From the NCBI GenBank assembly GCA_963530295.1, contig CAUSCF010000011.1, positions 1 through 64,000 on the forward strand: a stretch of 64,000 nt of DNA. Reading direction: 5' to 3'. The notes beneath the pieces were generated by a model that saw nothing but the letters and a program-made list of their open reading frames with translations, was not told where the DNA came from and ran no database searches. Made by a program: the position numbers and the translations under genes. This DNA comes from JABCPE02 sp963530295. GTDB lineage: Bacteria > Bacteroidota > Bacteroidia > Flavobacteriales > Weeksellaceae. Below are positions 33,614-42,481 of the stretch, one piece after another. Positions within the stretch are counted from its first letter, which is position 1, and every line of letters starts with the position of its first letter.

Positions 33614-35191
33614 ATGGTAGAATATTTTTCATTTTTTATATTGCTGTCTGTCATCATTATGGGAATTGTGATGCTGAGCAATAAAATAAAAGTCGCATAC
33701 CCTATCCTTCTGCTCATCGCAGGGCTGGGCGTGGGCTTCCTTCCTAATACACCTAATATAAAAATAGACCCACATCTGATTTTTATTATTTTCCTACCTC
33801 CGCTTTTATACGAAGCAGCACTAGCTAACTCATGGAAAGAGATTTGGCGCTGGAGGAGAATTATTTTCAGTTTTGCGTTTATTGTGGTTTTTTTGACCGC
33901 AATTTCTGTCGCATTGTTTGTAAATCATTATATCCCTGGGTTTTCACTGGCGCTGGGCTTTCTTCTTGGAGGGATAGTTTCTCCTCCTGATGCGGTGAGT
34001 GCTGGAGCTATTCTAAAATTCGTGAAAGTCCCTAAAAGAATCGCTACTATTCTGGAAGGAGAAAGTTTATTCAATGATGCTTCCTCTCTTATAATCCTAA
34101 GATTTTCTATGGCAGCAGTAGCTACTGGACAGTTCATATGGCAGGATGCAGCGGGAAGTTTCGCTTGGATGATTTTCGGAGGAACAGGCATTGGGCTTTT
34201 TATAGCGTTCGTCGTTATGCAAATTCACAGATTACTTCCTACCAATGAAGATATTGATGTAATCCTCTCTCTATTAACCCCTTACATCATGTACATAATC
34301 GCAGAAGAGGTTCATGCTTCTGGGGTAATGGCGGTTGTATGTGGAGGGTTGTATTTGGCTTATCATAACATTCATATTTTGAGTAGTTCATCCAGAATTA
34401 GAGGTATTAATGTTTGGCATAGTTTCACTTTCCTTCTCAATGGTTTGGTATTCTTACTAATCGGTTTGGGGCTTCCTGACATTGTAGAAGGGCTAAAAAA
34501 AGATGGAATAAGCTTATATGATGCTTCTATTTATGGGGTTTTAGTGACAATAGTACTGATTGTTGTGCGTCTTTTGGCTTCGTATGGTGCAGTCATTGTA
34601 ACCAAAGTGATGAGCAATTTCATCACTGTAGCCGACCCTAAAATAAATCTAAAAGCGCCTTTCATCATCGGATGGTCTGGGATGCGTGGAGTGGTTTCCT
34701 TGGCAGCAGCTCTTTCTATTCCGCTAACACTAGAGGATGGCACACCTTTCCCAAACAGAAGCCTTATATTATACATCACTTTCGTGGCTATTTTTGTGAC
34801 TTTGGTTTTTCAGGGACTTACTTTACCTTTCATTATCAAGAAATTAAAACTCCCTAAATTCAACGACCATTTCCCTGAGCACGAAACTGAGAGATTTATT
34901 CTGAGAAAATTGGCTAAAAGCTCGATAGACTATCTAACAACCAATTACAAAGAAGAAATGAAAAACAGCTTTGAGCTGAGAGCTGTAGTAAGCCGATGGG
35001 AACAGCGATTAGCAACGGAAGAGGAACTAAAAATCCCTGACCACATCAAAGAAATCTACATCGATGTTCTCTGCAAAAAGAGAAATATTCTTTTTGAAAT
35101 TAACAATAAATACCCGAAAATCAACGAGGATATCATCCGAAAATTCATTCATCGTATAGATTTGGAAGAAGAAAGAATAAGACACGAGTAA
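33614..35191 (+). CDS. Na+/H+ antiporter of the CPA1 (NhaP) type
   Basis: A 525-residue inner-membrane antiporter. Residues 1-410 hold about twelve hydrophobic helices with CPA1 landmarks: PLLYEAAL (about 61-68), GGIVSPPDAVSAGAILKFVK with the ion-binding Asp (about 124-143), LEGESLFNDASSLI (about 146-159) and GWSGMRGVVSLAAALSIP. Residues 415-525 form a charged cytosolic tail. It exports sodium in exchange for protons and helps pH and salt control. It starts a forward run; the glycosyltransferase gene begins 4 bases after its stop, so the two are coupled. Confidence 0.93.
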   Translation: MVEYFSFFILLSVIIMGIVMLSNKIKVAYPILLLIAGLGVGFLPNTPNIKIDPHLIFIIFLPPLLYEAALANSWKEIWRWRRIIFSFAFIVVFLTAISVALFVNHYIPGFSLALGFLLGGIVSPPDAVSAGAILKFVKVPKRIATILEGESLFNDASSLIILRFSMAAVATGQFIWQDAAGSFAWMIFGGTGIGLFIAFVVMQIHRLLPTNEDIDVILSLLTPYIMYIIAEEVHASGVMAVVCGGLYLAYHNIHILSSSSRIRGINVWHSFTFLLNGLVFLLIGLGLPDIVEGLKKDGISLYDASIYGVLVTIVLIVVRLLASYGAVIVTKVMSNFITVADPKINLKAPFIIGWSGMRGVVSLAAALSIPLTLEDGTPFPNRSLILYITFVAIFVTLVFQGLTLPFIIKKLKLPKFNDHFPEHETERFILRKLAKSSIDYLTTNYKEEMKNSFELRAVVSRWEQRLATEEELKIPDHIKEIYIDVLCKKRNILFEINNKYPKINEDIIRKFIHRIDLEEERIRHE

Positions 35192-35195
35192 AACC

Positions 35196-36338
35196 ATGCA
35201 AAAGAAAAAAATACTTATTCGTATCGGCTCTCTCCGCCACGGTGGAGCAGAGAAGGTTTTGGCTACTTTCCTTAAAAATATCCCATCTGATAAATACGAA
35301 GTGGATCTCCTGCTGAATCTCTATTCTGGGAAATATCTTTCTGAAATTCCCAGCTGGATCAACATTCTATATCTCATTAAAGGAGAGATGATTACCACCA
35401 ACAGACCACAGGACATTCCGATAAAAGCGCTTCGTGTAGGGTATCTATTTTTATTGAAAAAATTCCCAAAACTGCTCTACAAATTAATTCTTAAAGACAA
35501 AAAATATGATGTAGAATTTGCAGCAATTCATGGAGTAAGGGACGAAATCCTAAACTCTCCTATCACCTCTTCGAAAAAAATAGTTTGGATTCATAACGAC
35601 TTGCGAAAGACCCAATTTCACAACTATACAGATGATGAAATTAGGAAGTTTTTTAAGTTTGATAAAATCATGGTGATTTCCGAGCATATCCAAAAAGATT
35701 TTGAAAGCTTGGCTAAAAATGAAGATGAAAAACAGCGAATTGTCCGAATTTATAATCCACTGGACACAGATGAGATTTTAAGAAAAAGTGAAGCGCCTCT
35801 GACTAGCGATTACAGACATCCTTTGTTTTTGTCCGTTGGAACAGTTTTCCCACAAAAAGGATTTGACCGACTGCTGAAAGCCCACAAAAGGCTTTTGGAT
35901 GAAGGATTTTTTCATCAGATTTTAATCGTGGGTGATGGCTACGATTTTGAAAATATTAAAAAACTAAAAACAGAACTTGGCGTGGAAAATACCGCTAAAA
36001 TGCTTGGTTTTACGGACAATCCGTATCCTTATTTTAAAAGCGCGGATTTCTATGTCCTCAGCTCAAGATACGAAGGCTATCCTACAGTACTATTCGAAGC
36101 TATTACACTGAAAAAAAATATCATCGCCACAGATGTTTCTGGAGTGCGAGAAATGCTGAATGATGGCGAACTGGGACTGATTGTAGAAAATTCCGAAGAA
36201 GGAATTTATCAAGGTATGAAAGAAGCCCTCAGCAATGCGGATAACTTCAACAAGTATCAAGAAAAACTAAAAAACTACACCATGCCTTTCAACCTTGAAA
36301 ACTCTGTTAAAAAAATAATGGAAATCATTGATAACTAG
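35196..36338 (+). CDS. GT4-type glycosyltransferase
   Basis: A 380-residue cytosolic glycosyltransferase with a GT-B fold. The N-terminal acceptor domain starts with IGSLRHGGAEKVLATFLK; the C-terminal nucleotide-sugar domain has VGTVFPQKGFDRLLKAHKRL (about 209-228), VGDGYDFENI, MLGFTDNPYPYFKSADFYVL and the EGYPTVLFEA motif with the sugar-nucleotide-binding Glu. It probably adds a sugar to a lipid-linked glycan or surface polysaccharide. It is followed with zero gap by a hexapeptide acyltransferase, so the pair may build or decorate one surface glycan. Donor and acceptor unknown. Confidence 0.9.
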   Translation: MQKKKILIRIGSLRHGGAEKVLATFLKNIPSDKYEVDLLLNLYSGKYLSEIPSWINILYLIKGEMITTNRPQDIPIKALRVGYLFLLKKFPKLLYKLILKDKKYDVEFAAIHGVRDEILNSPITSSKKIVWIHNDLRKTQFHNYTDDEIRKFFKFDKIMVISEHIQKDFESLAKNEDEKQRIVRIYNPLDTDEILRKSEAPLTSDYRHPLFLSVGTVFPQKGFDRLLKAHKRLLDEGFFHQILIVGDGYDFENIKKLKTELGVENTAKMLGFTDNPYPYFKSADFYVLSSRYEGYPTVLFEAITLKKNIIATDVSGVREMLNDGELGLIVENSEEGIYQGMKEALSNADNFNKYQEKLKNYTMPFNLENSVKKIMEIIDN

Positions 36339-36890
36339 ATGAAATACACTATCATACAAAAAGATTTTTACCGTGCATGCGGGCAGTGGCTTTCTCATTT
36401 TCAGATGCTAAAAAAATGCCTCAGTCCCAATCTGCACTACATCTATTGGTTTCGTAATGCGCAGAAATACCCGAAATCTTCTTTAATAGGGAAGATTTAT
36501 CGGTTTATTCTAAGGCATTATCAGATAAAATATGGCTTTCAGATTTATCCAGAAACGGAAATCGGCGAAGGCTTTTATTTAGGGCATTGGGGAGCATTGG
36601 TTATCAATCCAAAAACCATCATTGGCAAAAATTGTAACATCGCACAAGGCGTAACCATTGGGCAGACCAACAGAGGAAAATCCATAGGTGTCCCTAAAAT
36701 AGGCAACGAAGTCTGGATAGGCGCCAATGCCGTGATAGTTGGCGGAATTACCATCGGAGACAATGTCCTCATCGCGCCAAATGCGTATGTAAATATGGAT
36801 GTTCCTTCTAATTCCGTAGTTGTGGGAAATCCTGCCCAAATCATTCCTAATAAAAATGCTACGGAAGGATACATTAACAATAAAATTTGA
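36339..36890 (+). CDS. Hexapeptide-repeat acyltransferase, serine acetyltransferase-like
   Basis: A 183-residue left-handed beta-helix acyltransferase. The N-terminal helical part (1-70) is followed by hexapeptide coils: ETEIGEGFYLGHWGALVINP, IIGKNCNIAQGVTIG, IGNEVWIGANAVIVGG, ITIGDNVLIAPNAYVN and VVVGNPAQII. The catalytic His is expected in GHWG. It belongs to the serine O-acetyltransferase fold group, but its tight placement directly behind a glycosyltransferase (stop and start codons adjacent) suggests it acetylates a polysaccharide sugar rather than serine (inference). It ends 7 bases before the carbonic anhydrase gene. Confidence 0.85.
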   Translation: MKYTIIQKDFYRACGQWLSHFQMLKKCLSPNLHYIYWFRNAQKYPKSSLIGKIYRFILRHYQIKYGFQIYPETEIGEGFYLGHWGALVINPKTIIGKNCNIAQGVTIGQTNRGKSIGVPKIGNEVWIGANAVIVGGITIGDNVLIAPNAYVNMDVPSNSVVVGNPAQIIPNKNATEGYINNKI

Positions 36891-36897
36891 TTTTTAA

Positions 36898-37584
36898 ATG
36901 GCACTATCTTATAAAGTTATTTTTGAAAATAATAAAAAATGGGTAGAAAAAAAACTCGGTGAAGATGCTGATTTTTTCAAAAATCTAGCCAAAGAACAAA
37001 ACCCAGAATACCTATACATAGGCTGTTCGGACAGCCGAGTAACTACGGAAGAACTCATGGGACTAAAACCTGGTGAAGTTTTTGTGCATAGAAATATTGC
37101 TAATCTGGTAAATACACTGGATTTGAATGCAATATCCGCTATACAATATGCCGTGGAACACCTAAAAGTAAAACATATCATTGTCTGTGGGCACTATGAC
37201 TGCGGAGGAATAAAAGCAGCGATGAGCCCAGAGGATTTAGGACTGCTAAACCCTTGGCTCAGAAATATCCGAGATATTTACAGACTTCACCGCATAGAAC
37301 TAGATGCCATAGCCGATGAAAAAGAACGAAACAACAGGTTGGTAGAACTAAATGTGCAGGAACAATGCATCAATGTCATCAAACTTGCCTGTGTGCAGGA
37401 GCGATATATCGTAGATGAATACCCTATCGTTCACGGATGGGTTTTTGATATTTCCACAGGGAAACTAAAAGACCTGAATTTAGATTTTAAAAACATTTTG
37501 AAAGACATTCAGGAAATCTACAATCTCACTGATTCTGAATGGGTAATGAGCCGAAAGCACAATAAAAACATCAAAAATGCATAA
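36898..37584 (+). CDS. Beta-class carbonic anhydrase
   Basis: A 228-residue zinc enzyme interconverting carbon dioxide and bicarbonate in the cytosol. Zinc ligands are Cys43 (CSDSRV, with Asp45 and Arg47 forming the control dyad), His99 and Cys102 (GHYDCGG). It is close to the E. coli Can / plant-type group. Last gene of the forward run started by the antiporter, and convergent with a SulP transporter gene across a shared terminator; together they may control bicarbonate supply and pH. Confidence 0.95.
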   Translation: MALSYKVIFENNKKWVEKKLGEDADFFKNLAKEQNPEYLYIGCSDSRVTTEELMGLKPGEVFVHRNIANLVNTLDLNAISAIQYAVEHLKVKHIIVCGHYDCGGIKAAMSPEDLGLLNPWLRNIRDIYRLHRIELDAIADEKERNNRLVELNVQEQCINVIKLACVQERYIVDEYPIVHGWVFDISTGKLKDLNLDFKNILKDIQEIYNLTDSEWVMSRKHNKNIKNA

Positions 37585-37587
37585 AAC

Positions 37588-37619
37588 AAAAATGCTGCAA
37601 AATTTTGCAGCATTTTTTA
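37588..37619. terminator. Bidirectional terminator between carbonic anhydrase and SulP genes
   Basis: Near-perfect palindrome with a GCTGC/GCAGC core (37588-37602 pairing with 37603-37617) flanked by A and T runs, between two convergent genes. Confidence 0.87.
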
Positions 37620-37623
37620 TATT

Positions 37624-39225
37624 TTAAAATGGATGTCTTTTTCCTTTTCTCAGTACAGAATCTTCAGAATCTCCTGATTTAGAGTGATTTTCTAATCCAT
37701 TGAGGCTGATTTTCATTCCTGAAACATCCTCTTGAATTTTTTTCCATTTTTGGATGGTAGCAAGAGAAGTATGGTCTAATAATTCCAATTCTCCGAGATT
37801 AAATCTCACTTCCTTGTATTTATTTAATGAATCTAAAAACTCTCCTAGTTTCATATTATTACTAAACAGAAGGCTTCCTTTCGCTTCTACTTCTGCTATT
37901 TCAGGGTCATTATTTACTATATTCATATTCAAATGAAGGAAATCCTGAACTTTAGCACCATTCATCATATTGATAATGATTTTCAATACAATACCAAAAG
38001 CCACACCTGCCAAAAGGTCTGTCAAAAGGGTAACTATCACCGTAGAAACAAAGATAACAAACTGCCCTTTCCCTATGTGGAAAATGTGTATAAATTCTCT
38101 TGGATGAGCCAGATTAAACCCTACAAAAACCAGCATCGCAGAAAGTGCCGTGTTTGGTATCATCTCAATAAGTGGCACTGCAAAGATAACCGCCAAAAGC
38201 ATAAACAATCCATGGAAAAAATTCGCCCATCTTGTCACCGCTCCATTAGAAACATTGGCTGAACTCCTCGCCACCTCCGATATCATCGGCTGTCCGCCCA
38301 CTAGTCCAGAAAGCACATTTCCGAAACCTACCGCAGAAAGGTCTTTATTAAAGTCTGATTTTCTTCTGTATGGGTCTACTAAATCTATCGCTTTGGCTGT
38401 CAAAAGAGATTCGATAGAACCAATGAGTAAAAACAAAATAACATACTGCACAAAAACACCTGTTTGAGTCCACATTCCAGAAAAATCAGCAACGAAAACT
38501 CCATCTTTGAAAGTATCAAAAATACTACCGATTTCCACCTTTTCGTTGGCACTCATTTCAAAATAAATTCCCATCGGTATCGCTACCAAAAGGACTACTA
38601 ACGGAGCAGGAATCTTCTTCACCACTGGGTTTTTAATCATTCCCATTCCAAAGAGAATCGCCAAACAAGTCAGCCCTAAAATCGTATTTTCTCTATCAGC
38701 GTTCATTATGCTGTTTGGCAAGTGTTTTAGCAAATCTATCACGCTCATTCCTGCCAAATCATCAGGTTTAATACCCAAAAGCAAGTGCAACTGTTTAGAC
38801 ATGATGATAATTCCTATCGCTGCCAGCATTCCATGCACTGCCGCAGAAGGGAACAAGTCCGCATATTTACCCAGTTTCAGAAGTCCCATCACAATCTGGA
38901 TAACACCAGCTACCGCAATAGTCGCCACTGCCATTTTCCAGCCAGTTTCTCCACCACCAAACGCCGCCACTGCACCTGCACCTATGGAAATAAGTCCCGC
39001 TGCAGGCCCTTTGACAGAAAGTCTAGAACCAGCAAAAAAACTAACCACTATTCCGCCAATAATCGCAGAAACAACCCCAAAAATCGGAGGAAAGTCCGCA
39101 GCTTTAGCAACTCCCATACTCAATGGTAATGCTAACAAAAATACCAAAAACCCAGCGAGTGCGTCTTTGGTAAAATTCTCTTTAAGACCTGCCAAACCAT
39201 CAGCAGGAATCTTGTTTGAACTCAT
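37624..39225 (-). CDS. SulP-family anion transporter with STAS domain
   Basis: A 533-residue inner-membrane transporter. Residues about 15-430 contain the SulP core: DALAGFLVFLLALPLSMGVA, the conserved GPAAGLISIGAGAVAAFGGG region, and GNVLSGLVGGQPMISEVARSSANV (the SulP signature). A cytosolic STAS domain follows (about 440-515; LGELELLDHTSLATIQKW). SulP proteins carry sulfate, bicarbonate or other anions. Its convergent partner is a carbonic anhydrase, and fusions of SulP with carbonic anhydrase are known in bacteria, so bicarbonate is the preferred guess. Promoter box at 39290-39297. Confidence 0.92.
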   Translation of the reverse strand: MSSNKIPADGLAGLKENFTKDALAGFLVFLLALPLSMGVAKAADFPPIFGVVSAIIGGIVVSFFAGSRLSVKGPAAGLISIGAGAVAAFGGGETGWKMAVATIAVAGVIQIVMGLLKLGKYADLFPSAAVHGMLAAIGIIIMSKQLHLLLGIKPDDLAGMSVIDLLKHLPNSIMNADRENTILGLTCLAILFGMGMIKNPVVKKIPAPLVVLLVAIPMGIYFEMSANEKVEIGSIFDTFKDGVFVADFSGMWTQTGVFVQYVILFLLIGSIESLLTAKAIDLVDPYRRKSDFNKDLSAVGFGNVLSGLVGGQPMISEVARSSANVSNGAVTRWANFFHGLFMLLAVIFAVPLIEMIPNTALSAMLVFVGFNLAHPREFIHIFHIGKGQFVIFVSTVIVTLLTDLLAGVAFGIVLKIIINMMNGAKVQDFLHLNMNIVNNDPEIAEVEAKGSLLFSNNMKLGEFLDSLNKYKEVRFNLGELELLDHTSLATIQKWKKIQEDVSGMKISLNGLENHSKSGDSEDSVLRKGKRHPF

Positions 39226-39289
39226 CGTAAAAATCTATTTATAAAATTATATACCGTAAAAAAATATTTGCAAATGAAATGCAACGATA

Positions 39290-39297
39290 CAAATTTA
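39290..39297 (-). promoter_or_regulatory. -7 promoter box of the SulP gene
   Basis: TAAATTTG on the reverse strand, 64 bases before the start at 39225, which leaves a leader of about 58 bases. Confidence 0.4.
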
Positions 39298-39327
39298 TAT
39301 AATTTTGATTTTTTAACAAATTTTTTC

Positions 39328-39843
39328 TTAATTTTTATTTAAAAATCTTTCAAAAAACAATCTCTGCGAAGGAAAAGCAATATCTTCCAGCTGGATGTTT
39401 TCTTTCTTAACCCAAATAGTTTCAGCTATTTCTGATTTTTCTAAATTGACAGAAAATTTTTCTTCCACACGATATTCAAAAAACAAATCCAGCGTATTAT
39501 AATCTATTCCTTTGTAATGGTAGATATTCGGCAGACTCATCAAAAATCTAAGTTTTCCAGTGTCTATTTCTATATCCAGCTCCTCTTTCAGTTCCCGAAA
39601 ACAGGTAAATTCTGCACTCTCATGAGGGTCTGTAAAACCTCCTGCCAAATCTAGTTTTCCTTTGGCTGGCTCTTGATTTCTCCTAGTCAGTAAAATTTCA
39701 TCGCCAAAGATGACAACCACAGCCACTGCAGCAGCACAATTATGATACAAAACGAAATTACACTCTGGACAACTCCATCTTTTTCCTTGTTCCCAGCAGA
39801 GTGATTTTTTTCCACATTTTGGGCAAAAATTTAATTCATTCAT
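39328..39843 (-). CDS. NUDIX hydrolase with N-terminal zinc ribbon
   Basis: A 171-residue hydrolase of nucleoside diphosphate derivatives. A zinc ribbon with Cys7, Cys10, Cys25 and Cys28 comes first, followed by the Nudix domain; the catalytic box runs from about 69 to 91 (GGFTDPHE, then RELKEELDIE) with the expected Arg and Glu residues. Zinc-ribbon Nudix enzymes include NADH pyrophosphatases, but the substrate here is not fixed. It starts 3 bases after the xerD stop and is the last gene of the thiL / dCMP deaminase / xerD run. Confidence 0.92.
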   Translation of the reverse strand: MNELNFCPKCGKKSLCWEQGKRWSCPECNFVLYHNCAAAVAVVVIFGDEILLTRRNQEPAKGKLDLAGGFTDPHESAEFTCFRELKEELDIEIDTGKLRFLMSLPNIYHYKGIDYNTLDLFFEYRVEEKFSVNLEKSEIAETIWVKKENIQLEDIAFPSQRLFFERFLNKN

Positions 39844-39846
39844 TTT

Positions 39847-40749
39847 TTATTGATTTCTTGGGTGATATTTTAAAATCGTTTCATGGAGTTCTTCCGTATT
39901 CAGATGGGTATAAATCTCCGTAGTGGTAATGCTGGAATGCCCGAGCATCTCCTGTATAAACCGTAAATCCGCACCATTCTGAAGAAGATGAGTCGCAAAA
40001 GAATGGCGAAAAGTGTGTGGCGAAATATTTTTCTGAATGTCTGCTTTTCTCACTATTTCCTTTATGATAAGGAAAACCATCTGCCGAGAAATCTGCGCTC
40101 CTCTGCTGTTTAAGAATAAAATATCGGAATGTTTGGGATTTATTTTTTGTTTGCTTCGGATGTTATTGATGTAGTTTTTAATGAAATCTGCTGTATAATC
40201 AGCCAGCGGAACAAAGCGAACCTTGTCGCCTTTTCCTTGTATTTTGAGGTAATTTTCTTTAAAATTGATATTTGAAATCTGAAGCTCCGTAAGCTCCGAA
40301 ACACGCAGCCCGCAGCCATACAAAACCTCTATCATACAGCGGTTTCTCTTTGCTAAATCGGTATTTTCTTCCGTTGCAGAAATTAGTTTTTCTATTTCTT
40401 CCAAAGACAATGTATCTGGCAGATAAAGCCCTAATTTAGGCGTTTCTAAAAGAGCCGAAGGATTGTCCTCGCGAAGTTCATCTTCCAGCAAAAAACTGAA
40501 AAATCCTTTAATGGAAGAAATCCACCTTGCCTGTGTCCTTTCGCTATAATTGATTTTTGATACTTGGTAAAGAAACTCCTGCAAATGCTCATAAGAAATA
40601 GTAATGGGCGTAATGTTCATCAGGTTCTGCTCCGCAAAATCCTGTAATTTTTGCAGGTCGGAAACATATGCTTCTATAGTGTTTTCTGAAGCGTTTTTCT
40701 CAAACCTCAGATAATTAGCATAGTTTTCAATAGCTTCACTCCAAGTCAT
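39847..40749 (-). CDS. xerD: Site-specific tyrosine recombinase XerD
   Basis: A 300-residue tyrosine recombinase that resolves chromosome dimers at dif with XerC. All catalytic residues are present: Arg149 (CGLRVSEL), Lys173 (QGKGDKVR), His245 and Arg248 (HTFRHS), His271 (LGHSS) and Tyr280 (TTTEIYTHL). The N-terminal SAM-like core-binding domain covers about 1-100. Length and a chromosomal housekeeping context (between a dCMP deaminase and a NUDIX gene) point to XerD rather than a mobile-element integrase. It overlaps the upstream gene by 14 bases. Confidence 0.93.
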   Translation of the reverse strand: MTWSEAIENYANYLRFEKNASENTIEAYVSDLQKLQDFAEQNLMNITPITISYEHLQEFLYQVSKINYSERTQARWISSIKGFFSFLLEDELREDNPSALLETPKLGLYLPDTLSLEEIEKLISATEENTDLAKRNRCMIEVLYGCGLRVSELTELQISNINFKENYLKIQGKGDKVRFVPLADYTADFIKNYINNIRSKQKINPKHSDILFLNSRGAQISRQMVFLIIKEIVRKADIQKNISPHTFRHSFATHLLQNGADLRFIQEMLGHSSITTTEIYTHLNTEELHETILKYHPRNQ

Positions 40750-41170
40750 TTTCTAATTCTTCTTGAGATATTTTCAAGGTTTCTACTCCTGCATCTTTTA
40801 GGAATACAAGCCCTTCATTATCAGGGTAATCCTGTATATACACCACTCTTTTTATCCCAGACTGGAAAATCAGTTTGCTGCACTCTTTACACGGCGAAAG
40901 GGTGAGATATAATGTCGCCCCCTCGCAGGACTGTGTGCTTCGGGATATTTTCAGAATGGCATTTGCTTCTGCATGGAGAACATACCATTTGGTTTTATTA
41001 TTCTCATCTTCGCAGCAGTTTTCAAAACCAGAAGGCGTGCCATTATACCCATCAGAGATGATGGTTCTGTCCTTTACGATGAGCGCGCCTACCTGCTTTC
41101 TCTTGCAATAGGAAAGTTTTGCCCATTCCAGAGCCATTTTTAGGTAGGCAACATCATATTTGTTGTGCAT
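40736..41170 (-). CDS. Deoxycytidylate (dCMP) deaminase
   Basis: A 144-residue zinc deaminase converting dCMP to dUMP for thymidylate synthesis. Zinc and proton-shuttle residues are His66 and Glu68 (HAEAN), Cys94 and Cys97 (PCKEC). The upstream insert with GYNGTPSGFENCCED (about 41-55) is typical of dCMP deaminase/ComEB-like members. It overlaps xerD by 14 bases and follows thiL at 21 bases, so it is in one operon with them. Confidence 0.93.
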   Translation of the reverse strand: MHNKYDVAYLKMALEWAKLSYCKRKQVGALIVKDRTIISDGYNGTPSGFENCCEDENNKTKWYVLHAEANAILKISRSTQSCEGATLYLTLSPCKECSKLIFQSGIKRVVYIQDYPDNEGLVFLKDAGVETLKISQEELENDLE

Positions 41171-41191
41171 AAGTTTTATTTTTAATTCTGA

Positions 41192-42259
41192 TTATTCGGT
41201 TTTCTTTTTGCTCTTTAAATAAGCATCCCAGCCCTGCGCTGTAAGTTCGGCAAGTTCATTAGACCCTCTGAGAACCAAATAATTTCCCTGCTCTTCCTCC
41301 ACAGCATGCCCGATGATGGTAAAATCTGGATTGTTTTTAATTTTATCAAAATCACTTTGAGATATGGTAAACAGCAGTTCATAGTCCTCTCCCCCATTCA
41401 GCGCTGTCATCACAGGATTGAGATTAAACTCATCCGCTGTGCTTATGGTAAGCTCATCCATCGGGATTTTTTCCTCATAAATTCTAAAACCAACCTTTGA
41501 CCTATCAGAAAGATGCAGAACTTCTGATGCCAGCCCGTCGGAAATGTCTATCATAGAGGTAGGTTTCACGCCCAATTCTTCTAAAATCTCTTTAATATCT
41601 GCTCGCACCTCTGGTTTTAGCTGGCGCTCCAAAATATAGTCATAGCCTTCCATCTCTGGCTGCATATTAGGATTTTTGAGATAAACAGAATGCTCTCTCT
41701 CCAAAATCTGCAAGCCCATATACGCTCCTCCTAAATCACCAGTAACTACCAGTAAATCATTCGGTTTTGCTCCATTTCGGTTGATTATTTTTTCAGAACT
41801 TTCCAGTCCTATTGCAGTGACATTTATTACTAATCCCGTTTGAGAACTGGTAGTATCGCCACCTACTAAATCCACCTTATATCGTCGGCATGCCAACTGA
41901 ATTCCTGCATAAATTTCCTCCAAGGCCTCCACAGGAAAGCGATTAGAAACTGCTACCGAAATCATAATCTGAGTAGGAACAGCATTCATAGAAATAATAT
42001 CGCTGATTCCTGCCACTACGACCTTATAGCCCAAATGTTTCAGAGGAACATATCCTAAATTAAAATCCACTCCCTCTGTAAACATATCTGTGCTGACAAG
42101 AACTTTTTTCCCTTCGGCATTAATGATAGCTGCATCATCTCCTACACCCAATTCTGTAGAGGTGTTCTCAACAGGGAAAAACTGTGTCAGATGTTTTATA
42201 AGCCCAAATTCGCCCAATGCAGAAATAGGTGTAAGTTCTTGATTTTTATTTTCAAACAT
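41192..42259 (-). CDS. thiL: Thiamine-monophosphate kinase
   Basis: A 355-residue kinase that makes thiamine diphosphate from the monophosphate and ATP. Motifs: LGVGDDAAII (about 38-47), STDMFTEGVDF (about 56-66), GGDTTSS (about 132-138), and MIDISDGLASEV (about 234-245), all typical of the PurM/ThiL fold. The in-frame ATG at 42283 falls within the promoter box, so 42259 is chosen. First gene of a run with dCMP deaminase, xerD and a NUDIX hydrolase; there are no thiamine biosynthesis genes beside it. Confidence 0.95.
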   Translation of the reverse strand: MFENKNQELTPISALGEFGLIKHLTQFFPVENTSTELGVGDDAAIINAEGKKVLVSTDMFTEGVDFNLGYVPLKHLGYKVVVAGISDIISMNAVPTQIMISVAVSNRFPVEALEEIYAGIQLACRRYKVDLVGGDTTSSQTGLVINVTAIGLESSEKIINRNGAKPNDLLVVTGDLGGAYMGLQILEREHSVYLKNPNMQPEMEGYDYILERQLKPEVRADIKEILEELGVKPTSMIDISDGLASEVLHLSDRSKVGFRIYEEKIPMDELTISTADEFNLNPVMTALNGGEDYELLFTISQSDFDKIKNNPDFTIIGHAVEEEQGNYLVLRGSNELAELTAQGWDAYLKSKKKTE

Positions 42260-42280
42260 AATTTTCAGTAATTTTAGCCG

Positions 42281-42288
42281 CAAAGGTA
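42281..42288 (-). promoter_or_regulatory. -7 promoter box of the thiL operon
   Basis: TACCTTTG on the reverse strand, 21 bases before the thiL start. A TTTG at 42303-42306 is too close (14-base spacer) to be a sure -33 element. Confidence 0.5.
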
Positions 42289-42481
42289 GTAAATCTCAAC
42301 ATCAAAAAAGATAAAATCCAGAAATGAACCCTTTATTTAATCTTGGTTGTTTCAGTTTTTTTAATTCTCTGATTGCTTCTTTTTCAGAAAAATACCCTTC
42401 TCGCTTTTTCCATCAAAACTAACAAAAATTTTATATTTTGAAAGTTTTTGTTAATTTTAAACCCATTAAAAATCATATCTC

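Noticed and set aside
39847..40749. Tyrosine recombinase as an integrase of a mobile element
   Set aside because: Length, residues and context match chromosomal XerD; no tRNA, direct repeats or phage genes flank it.
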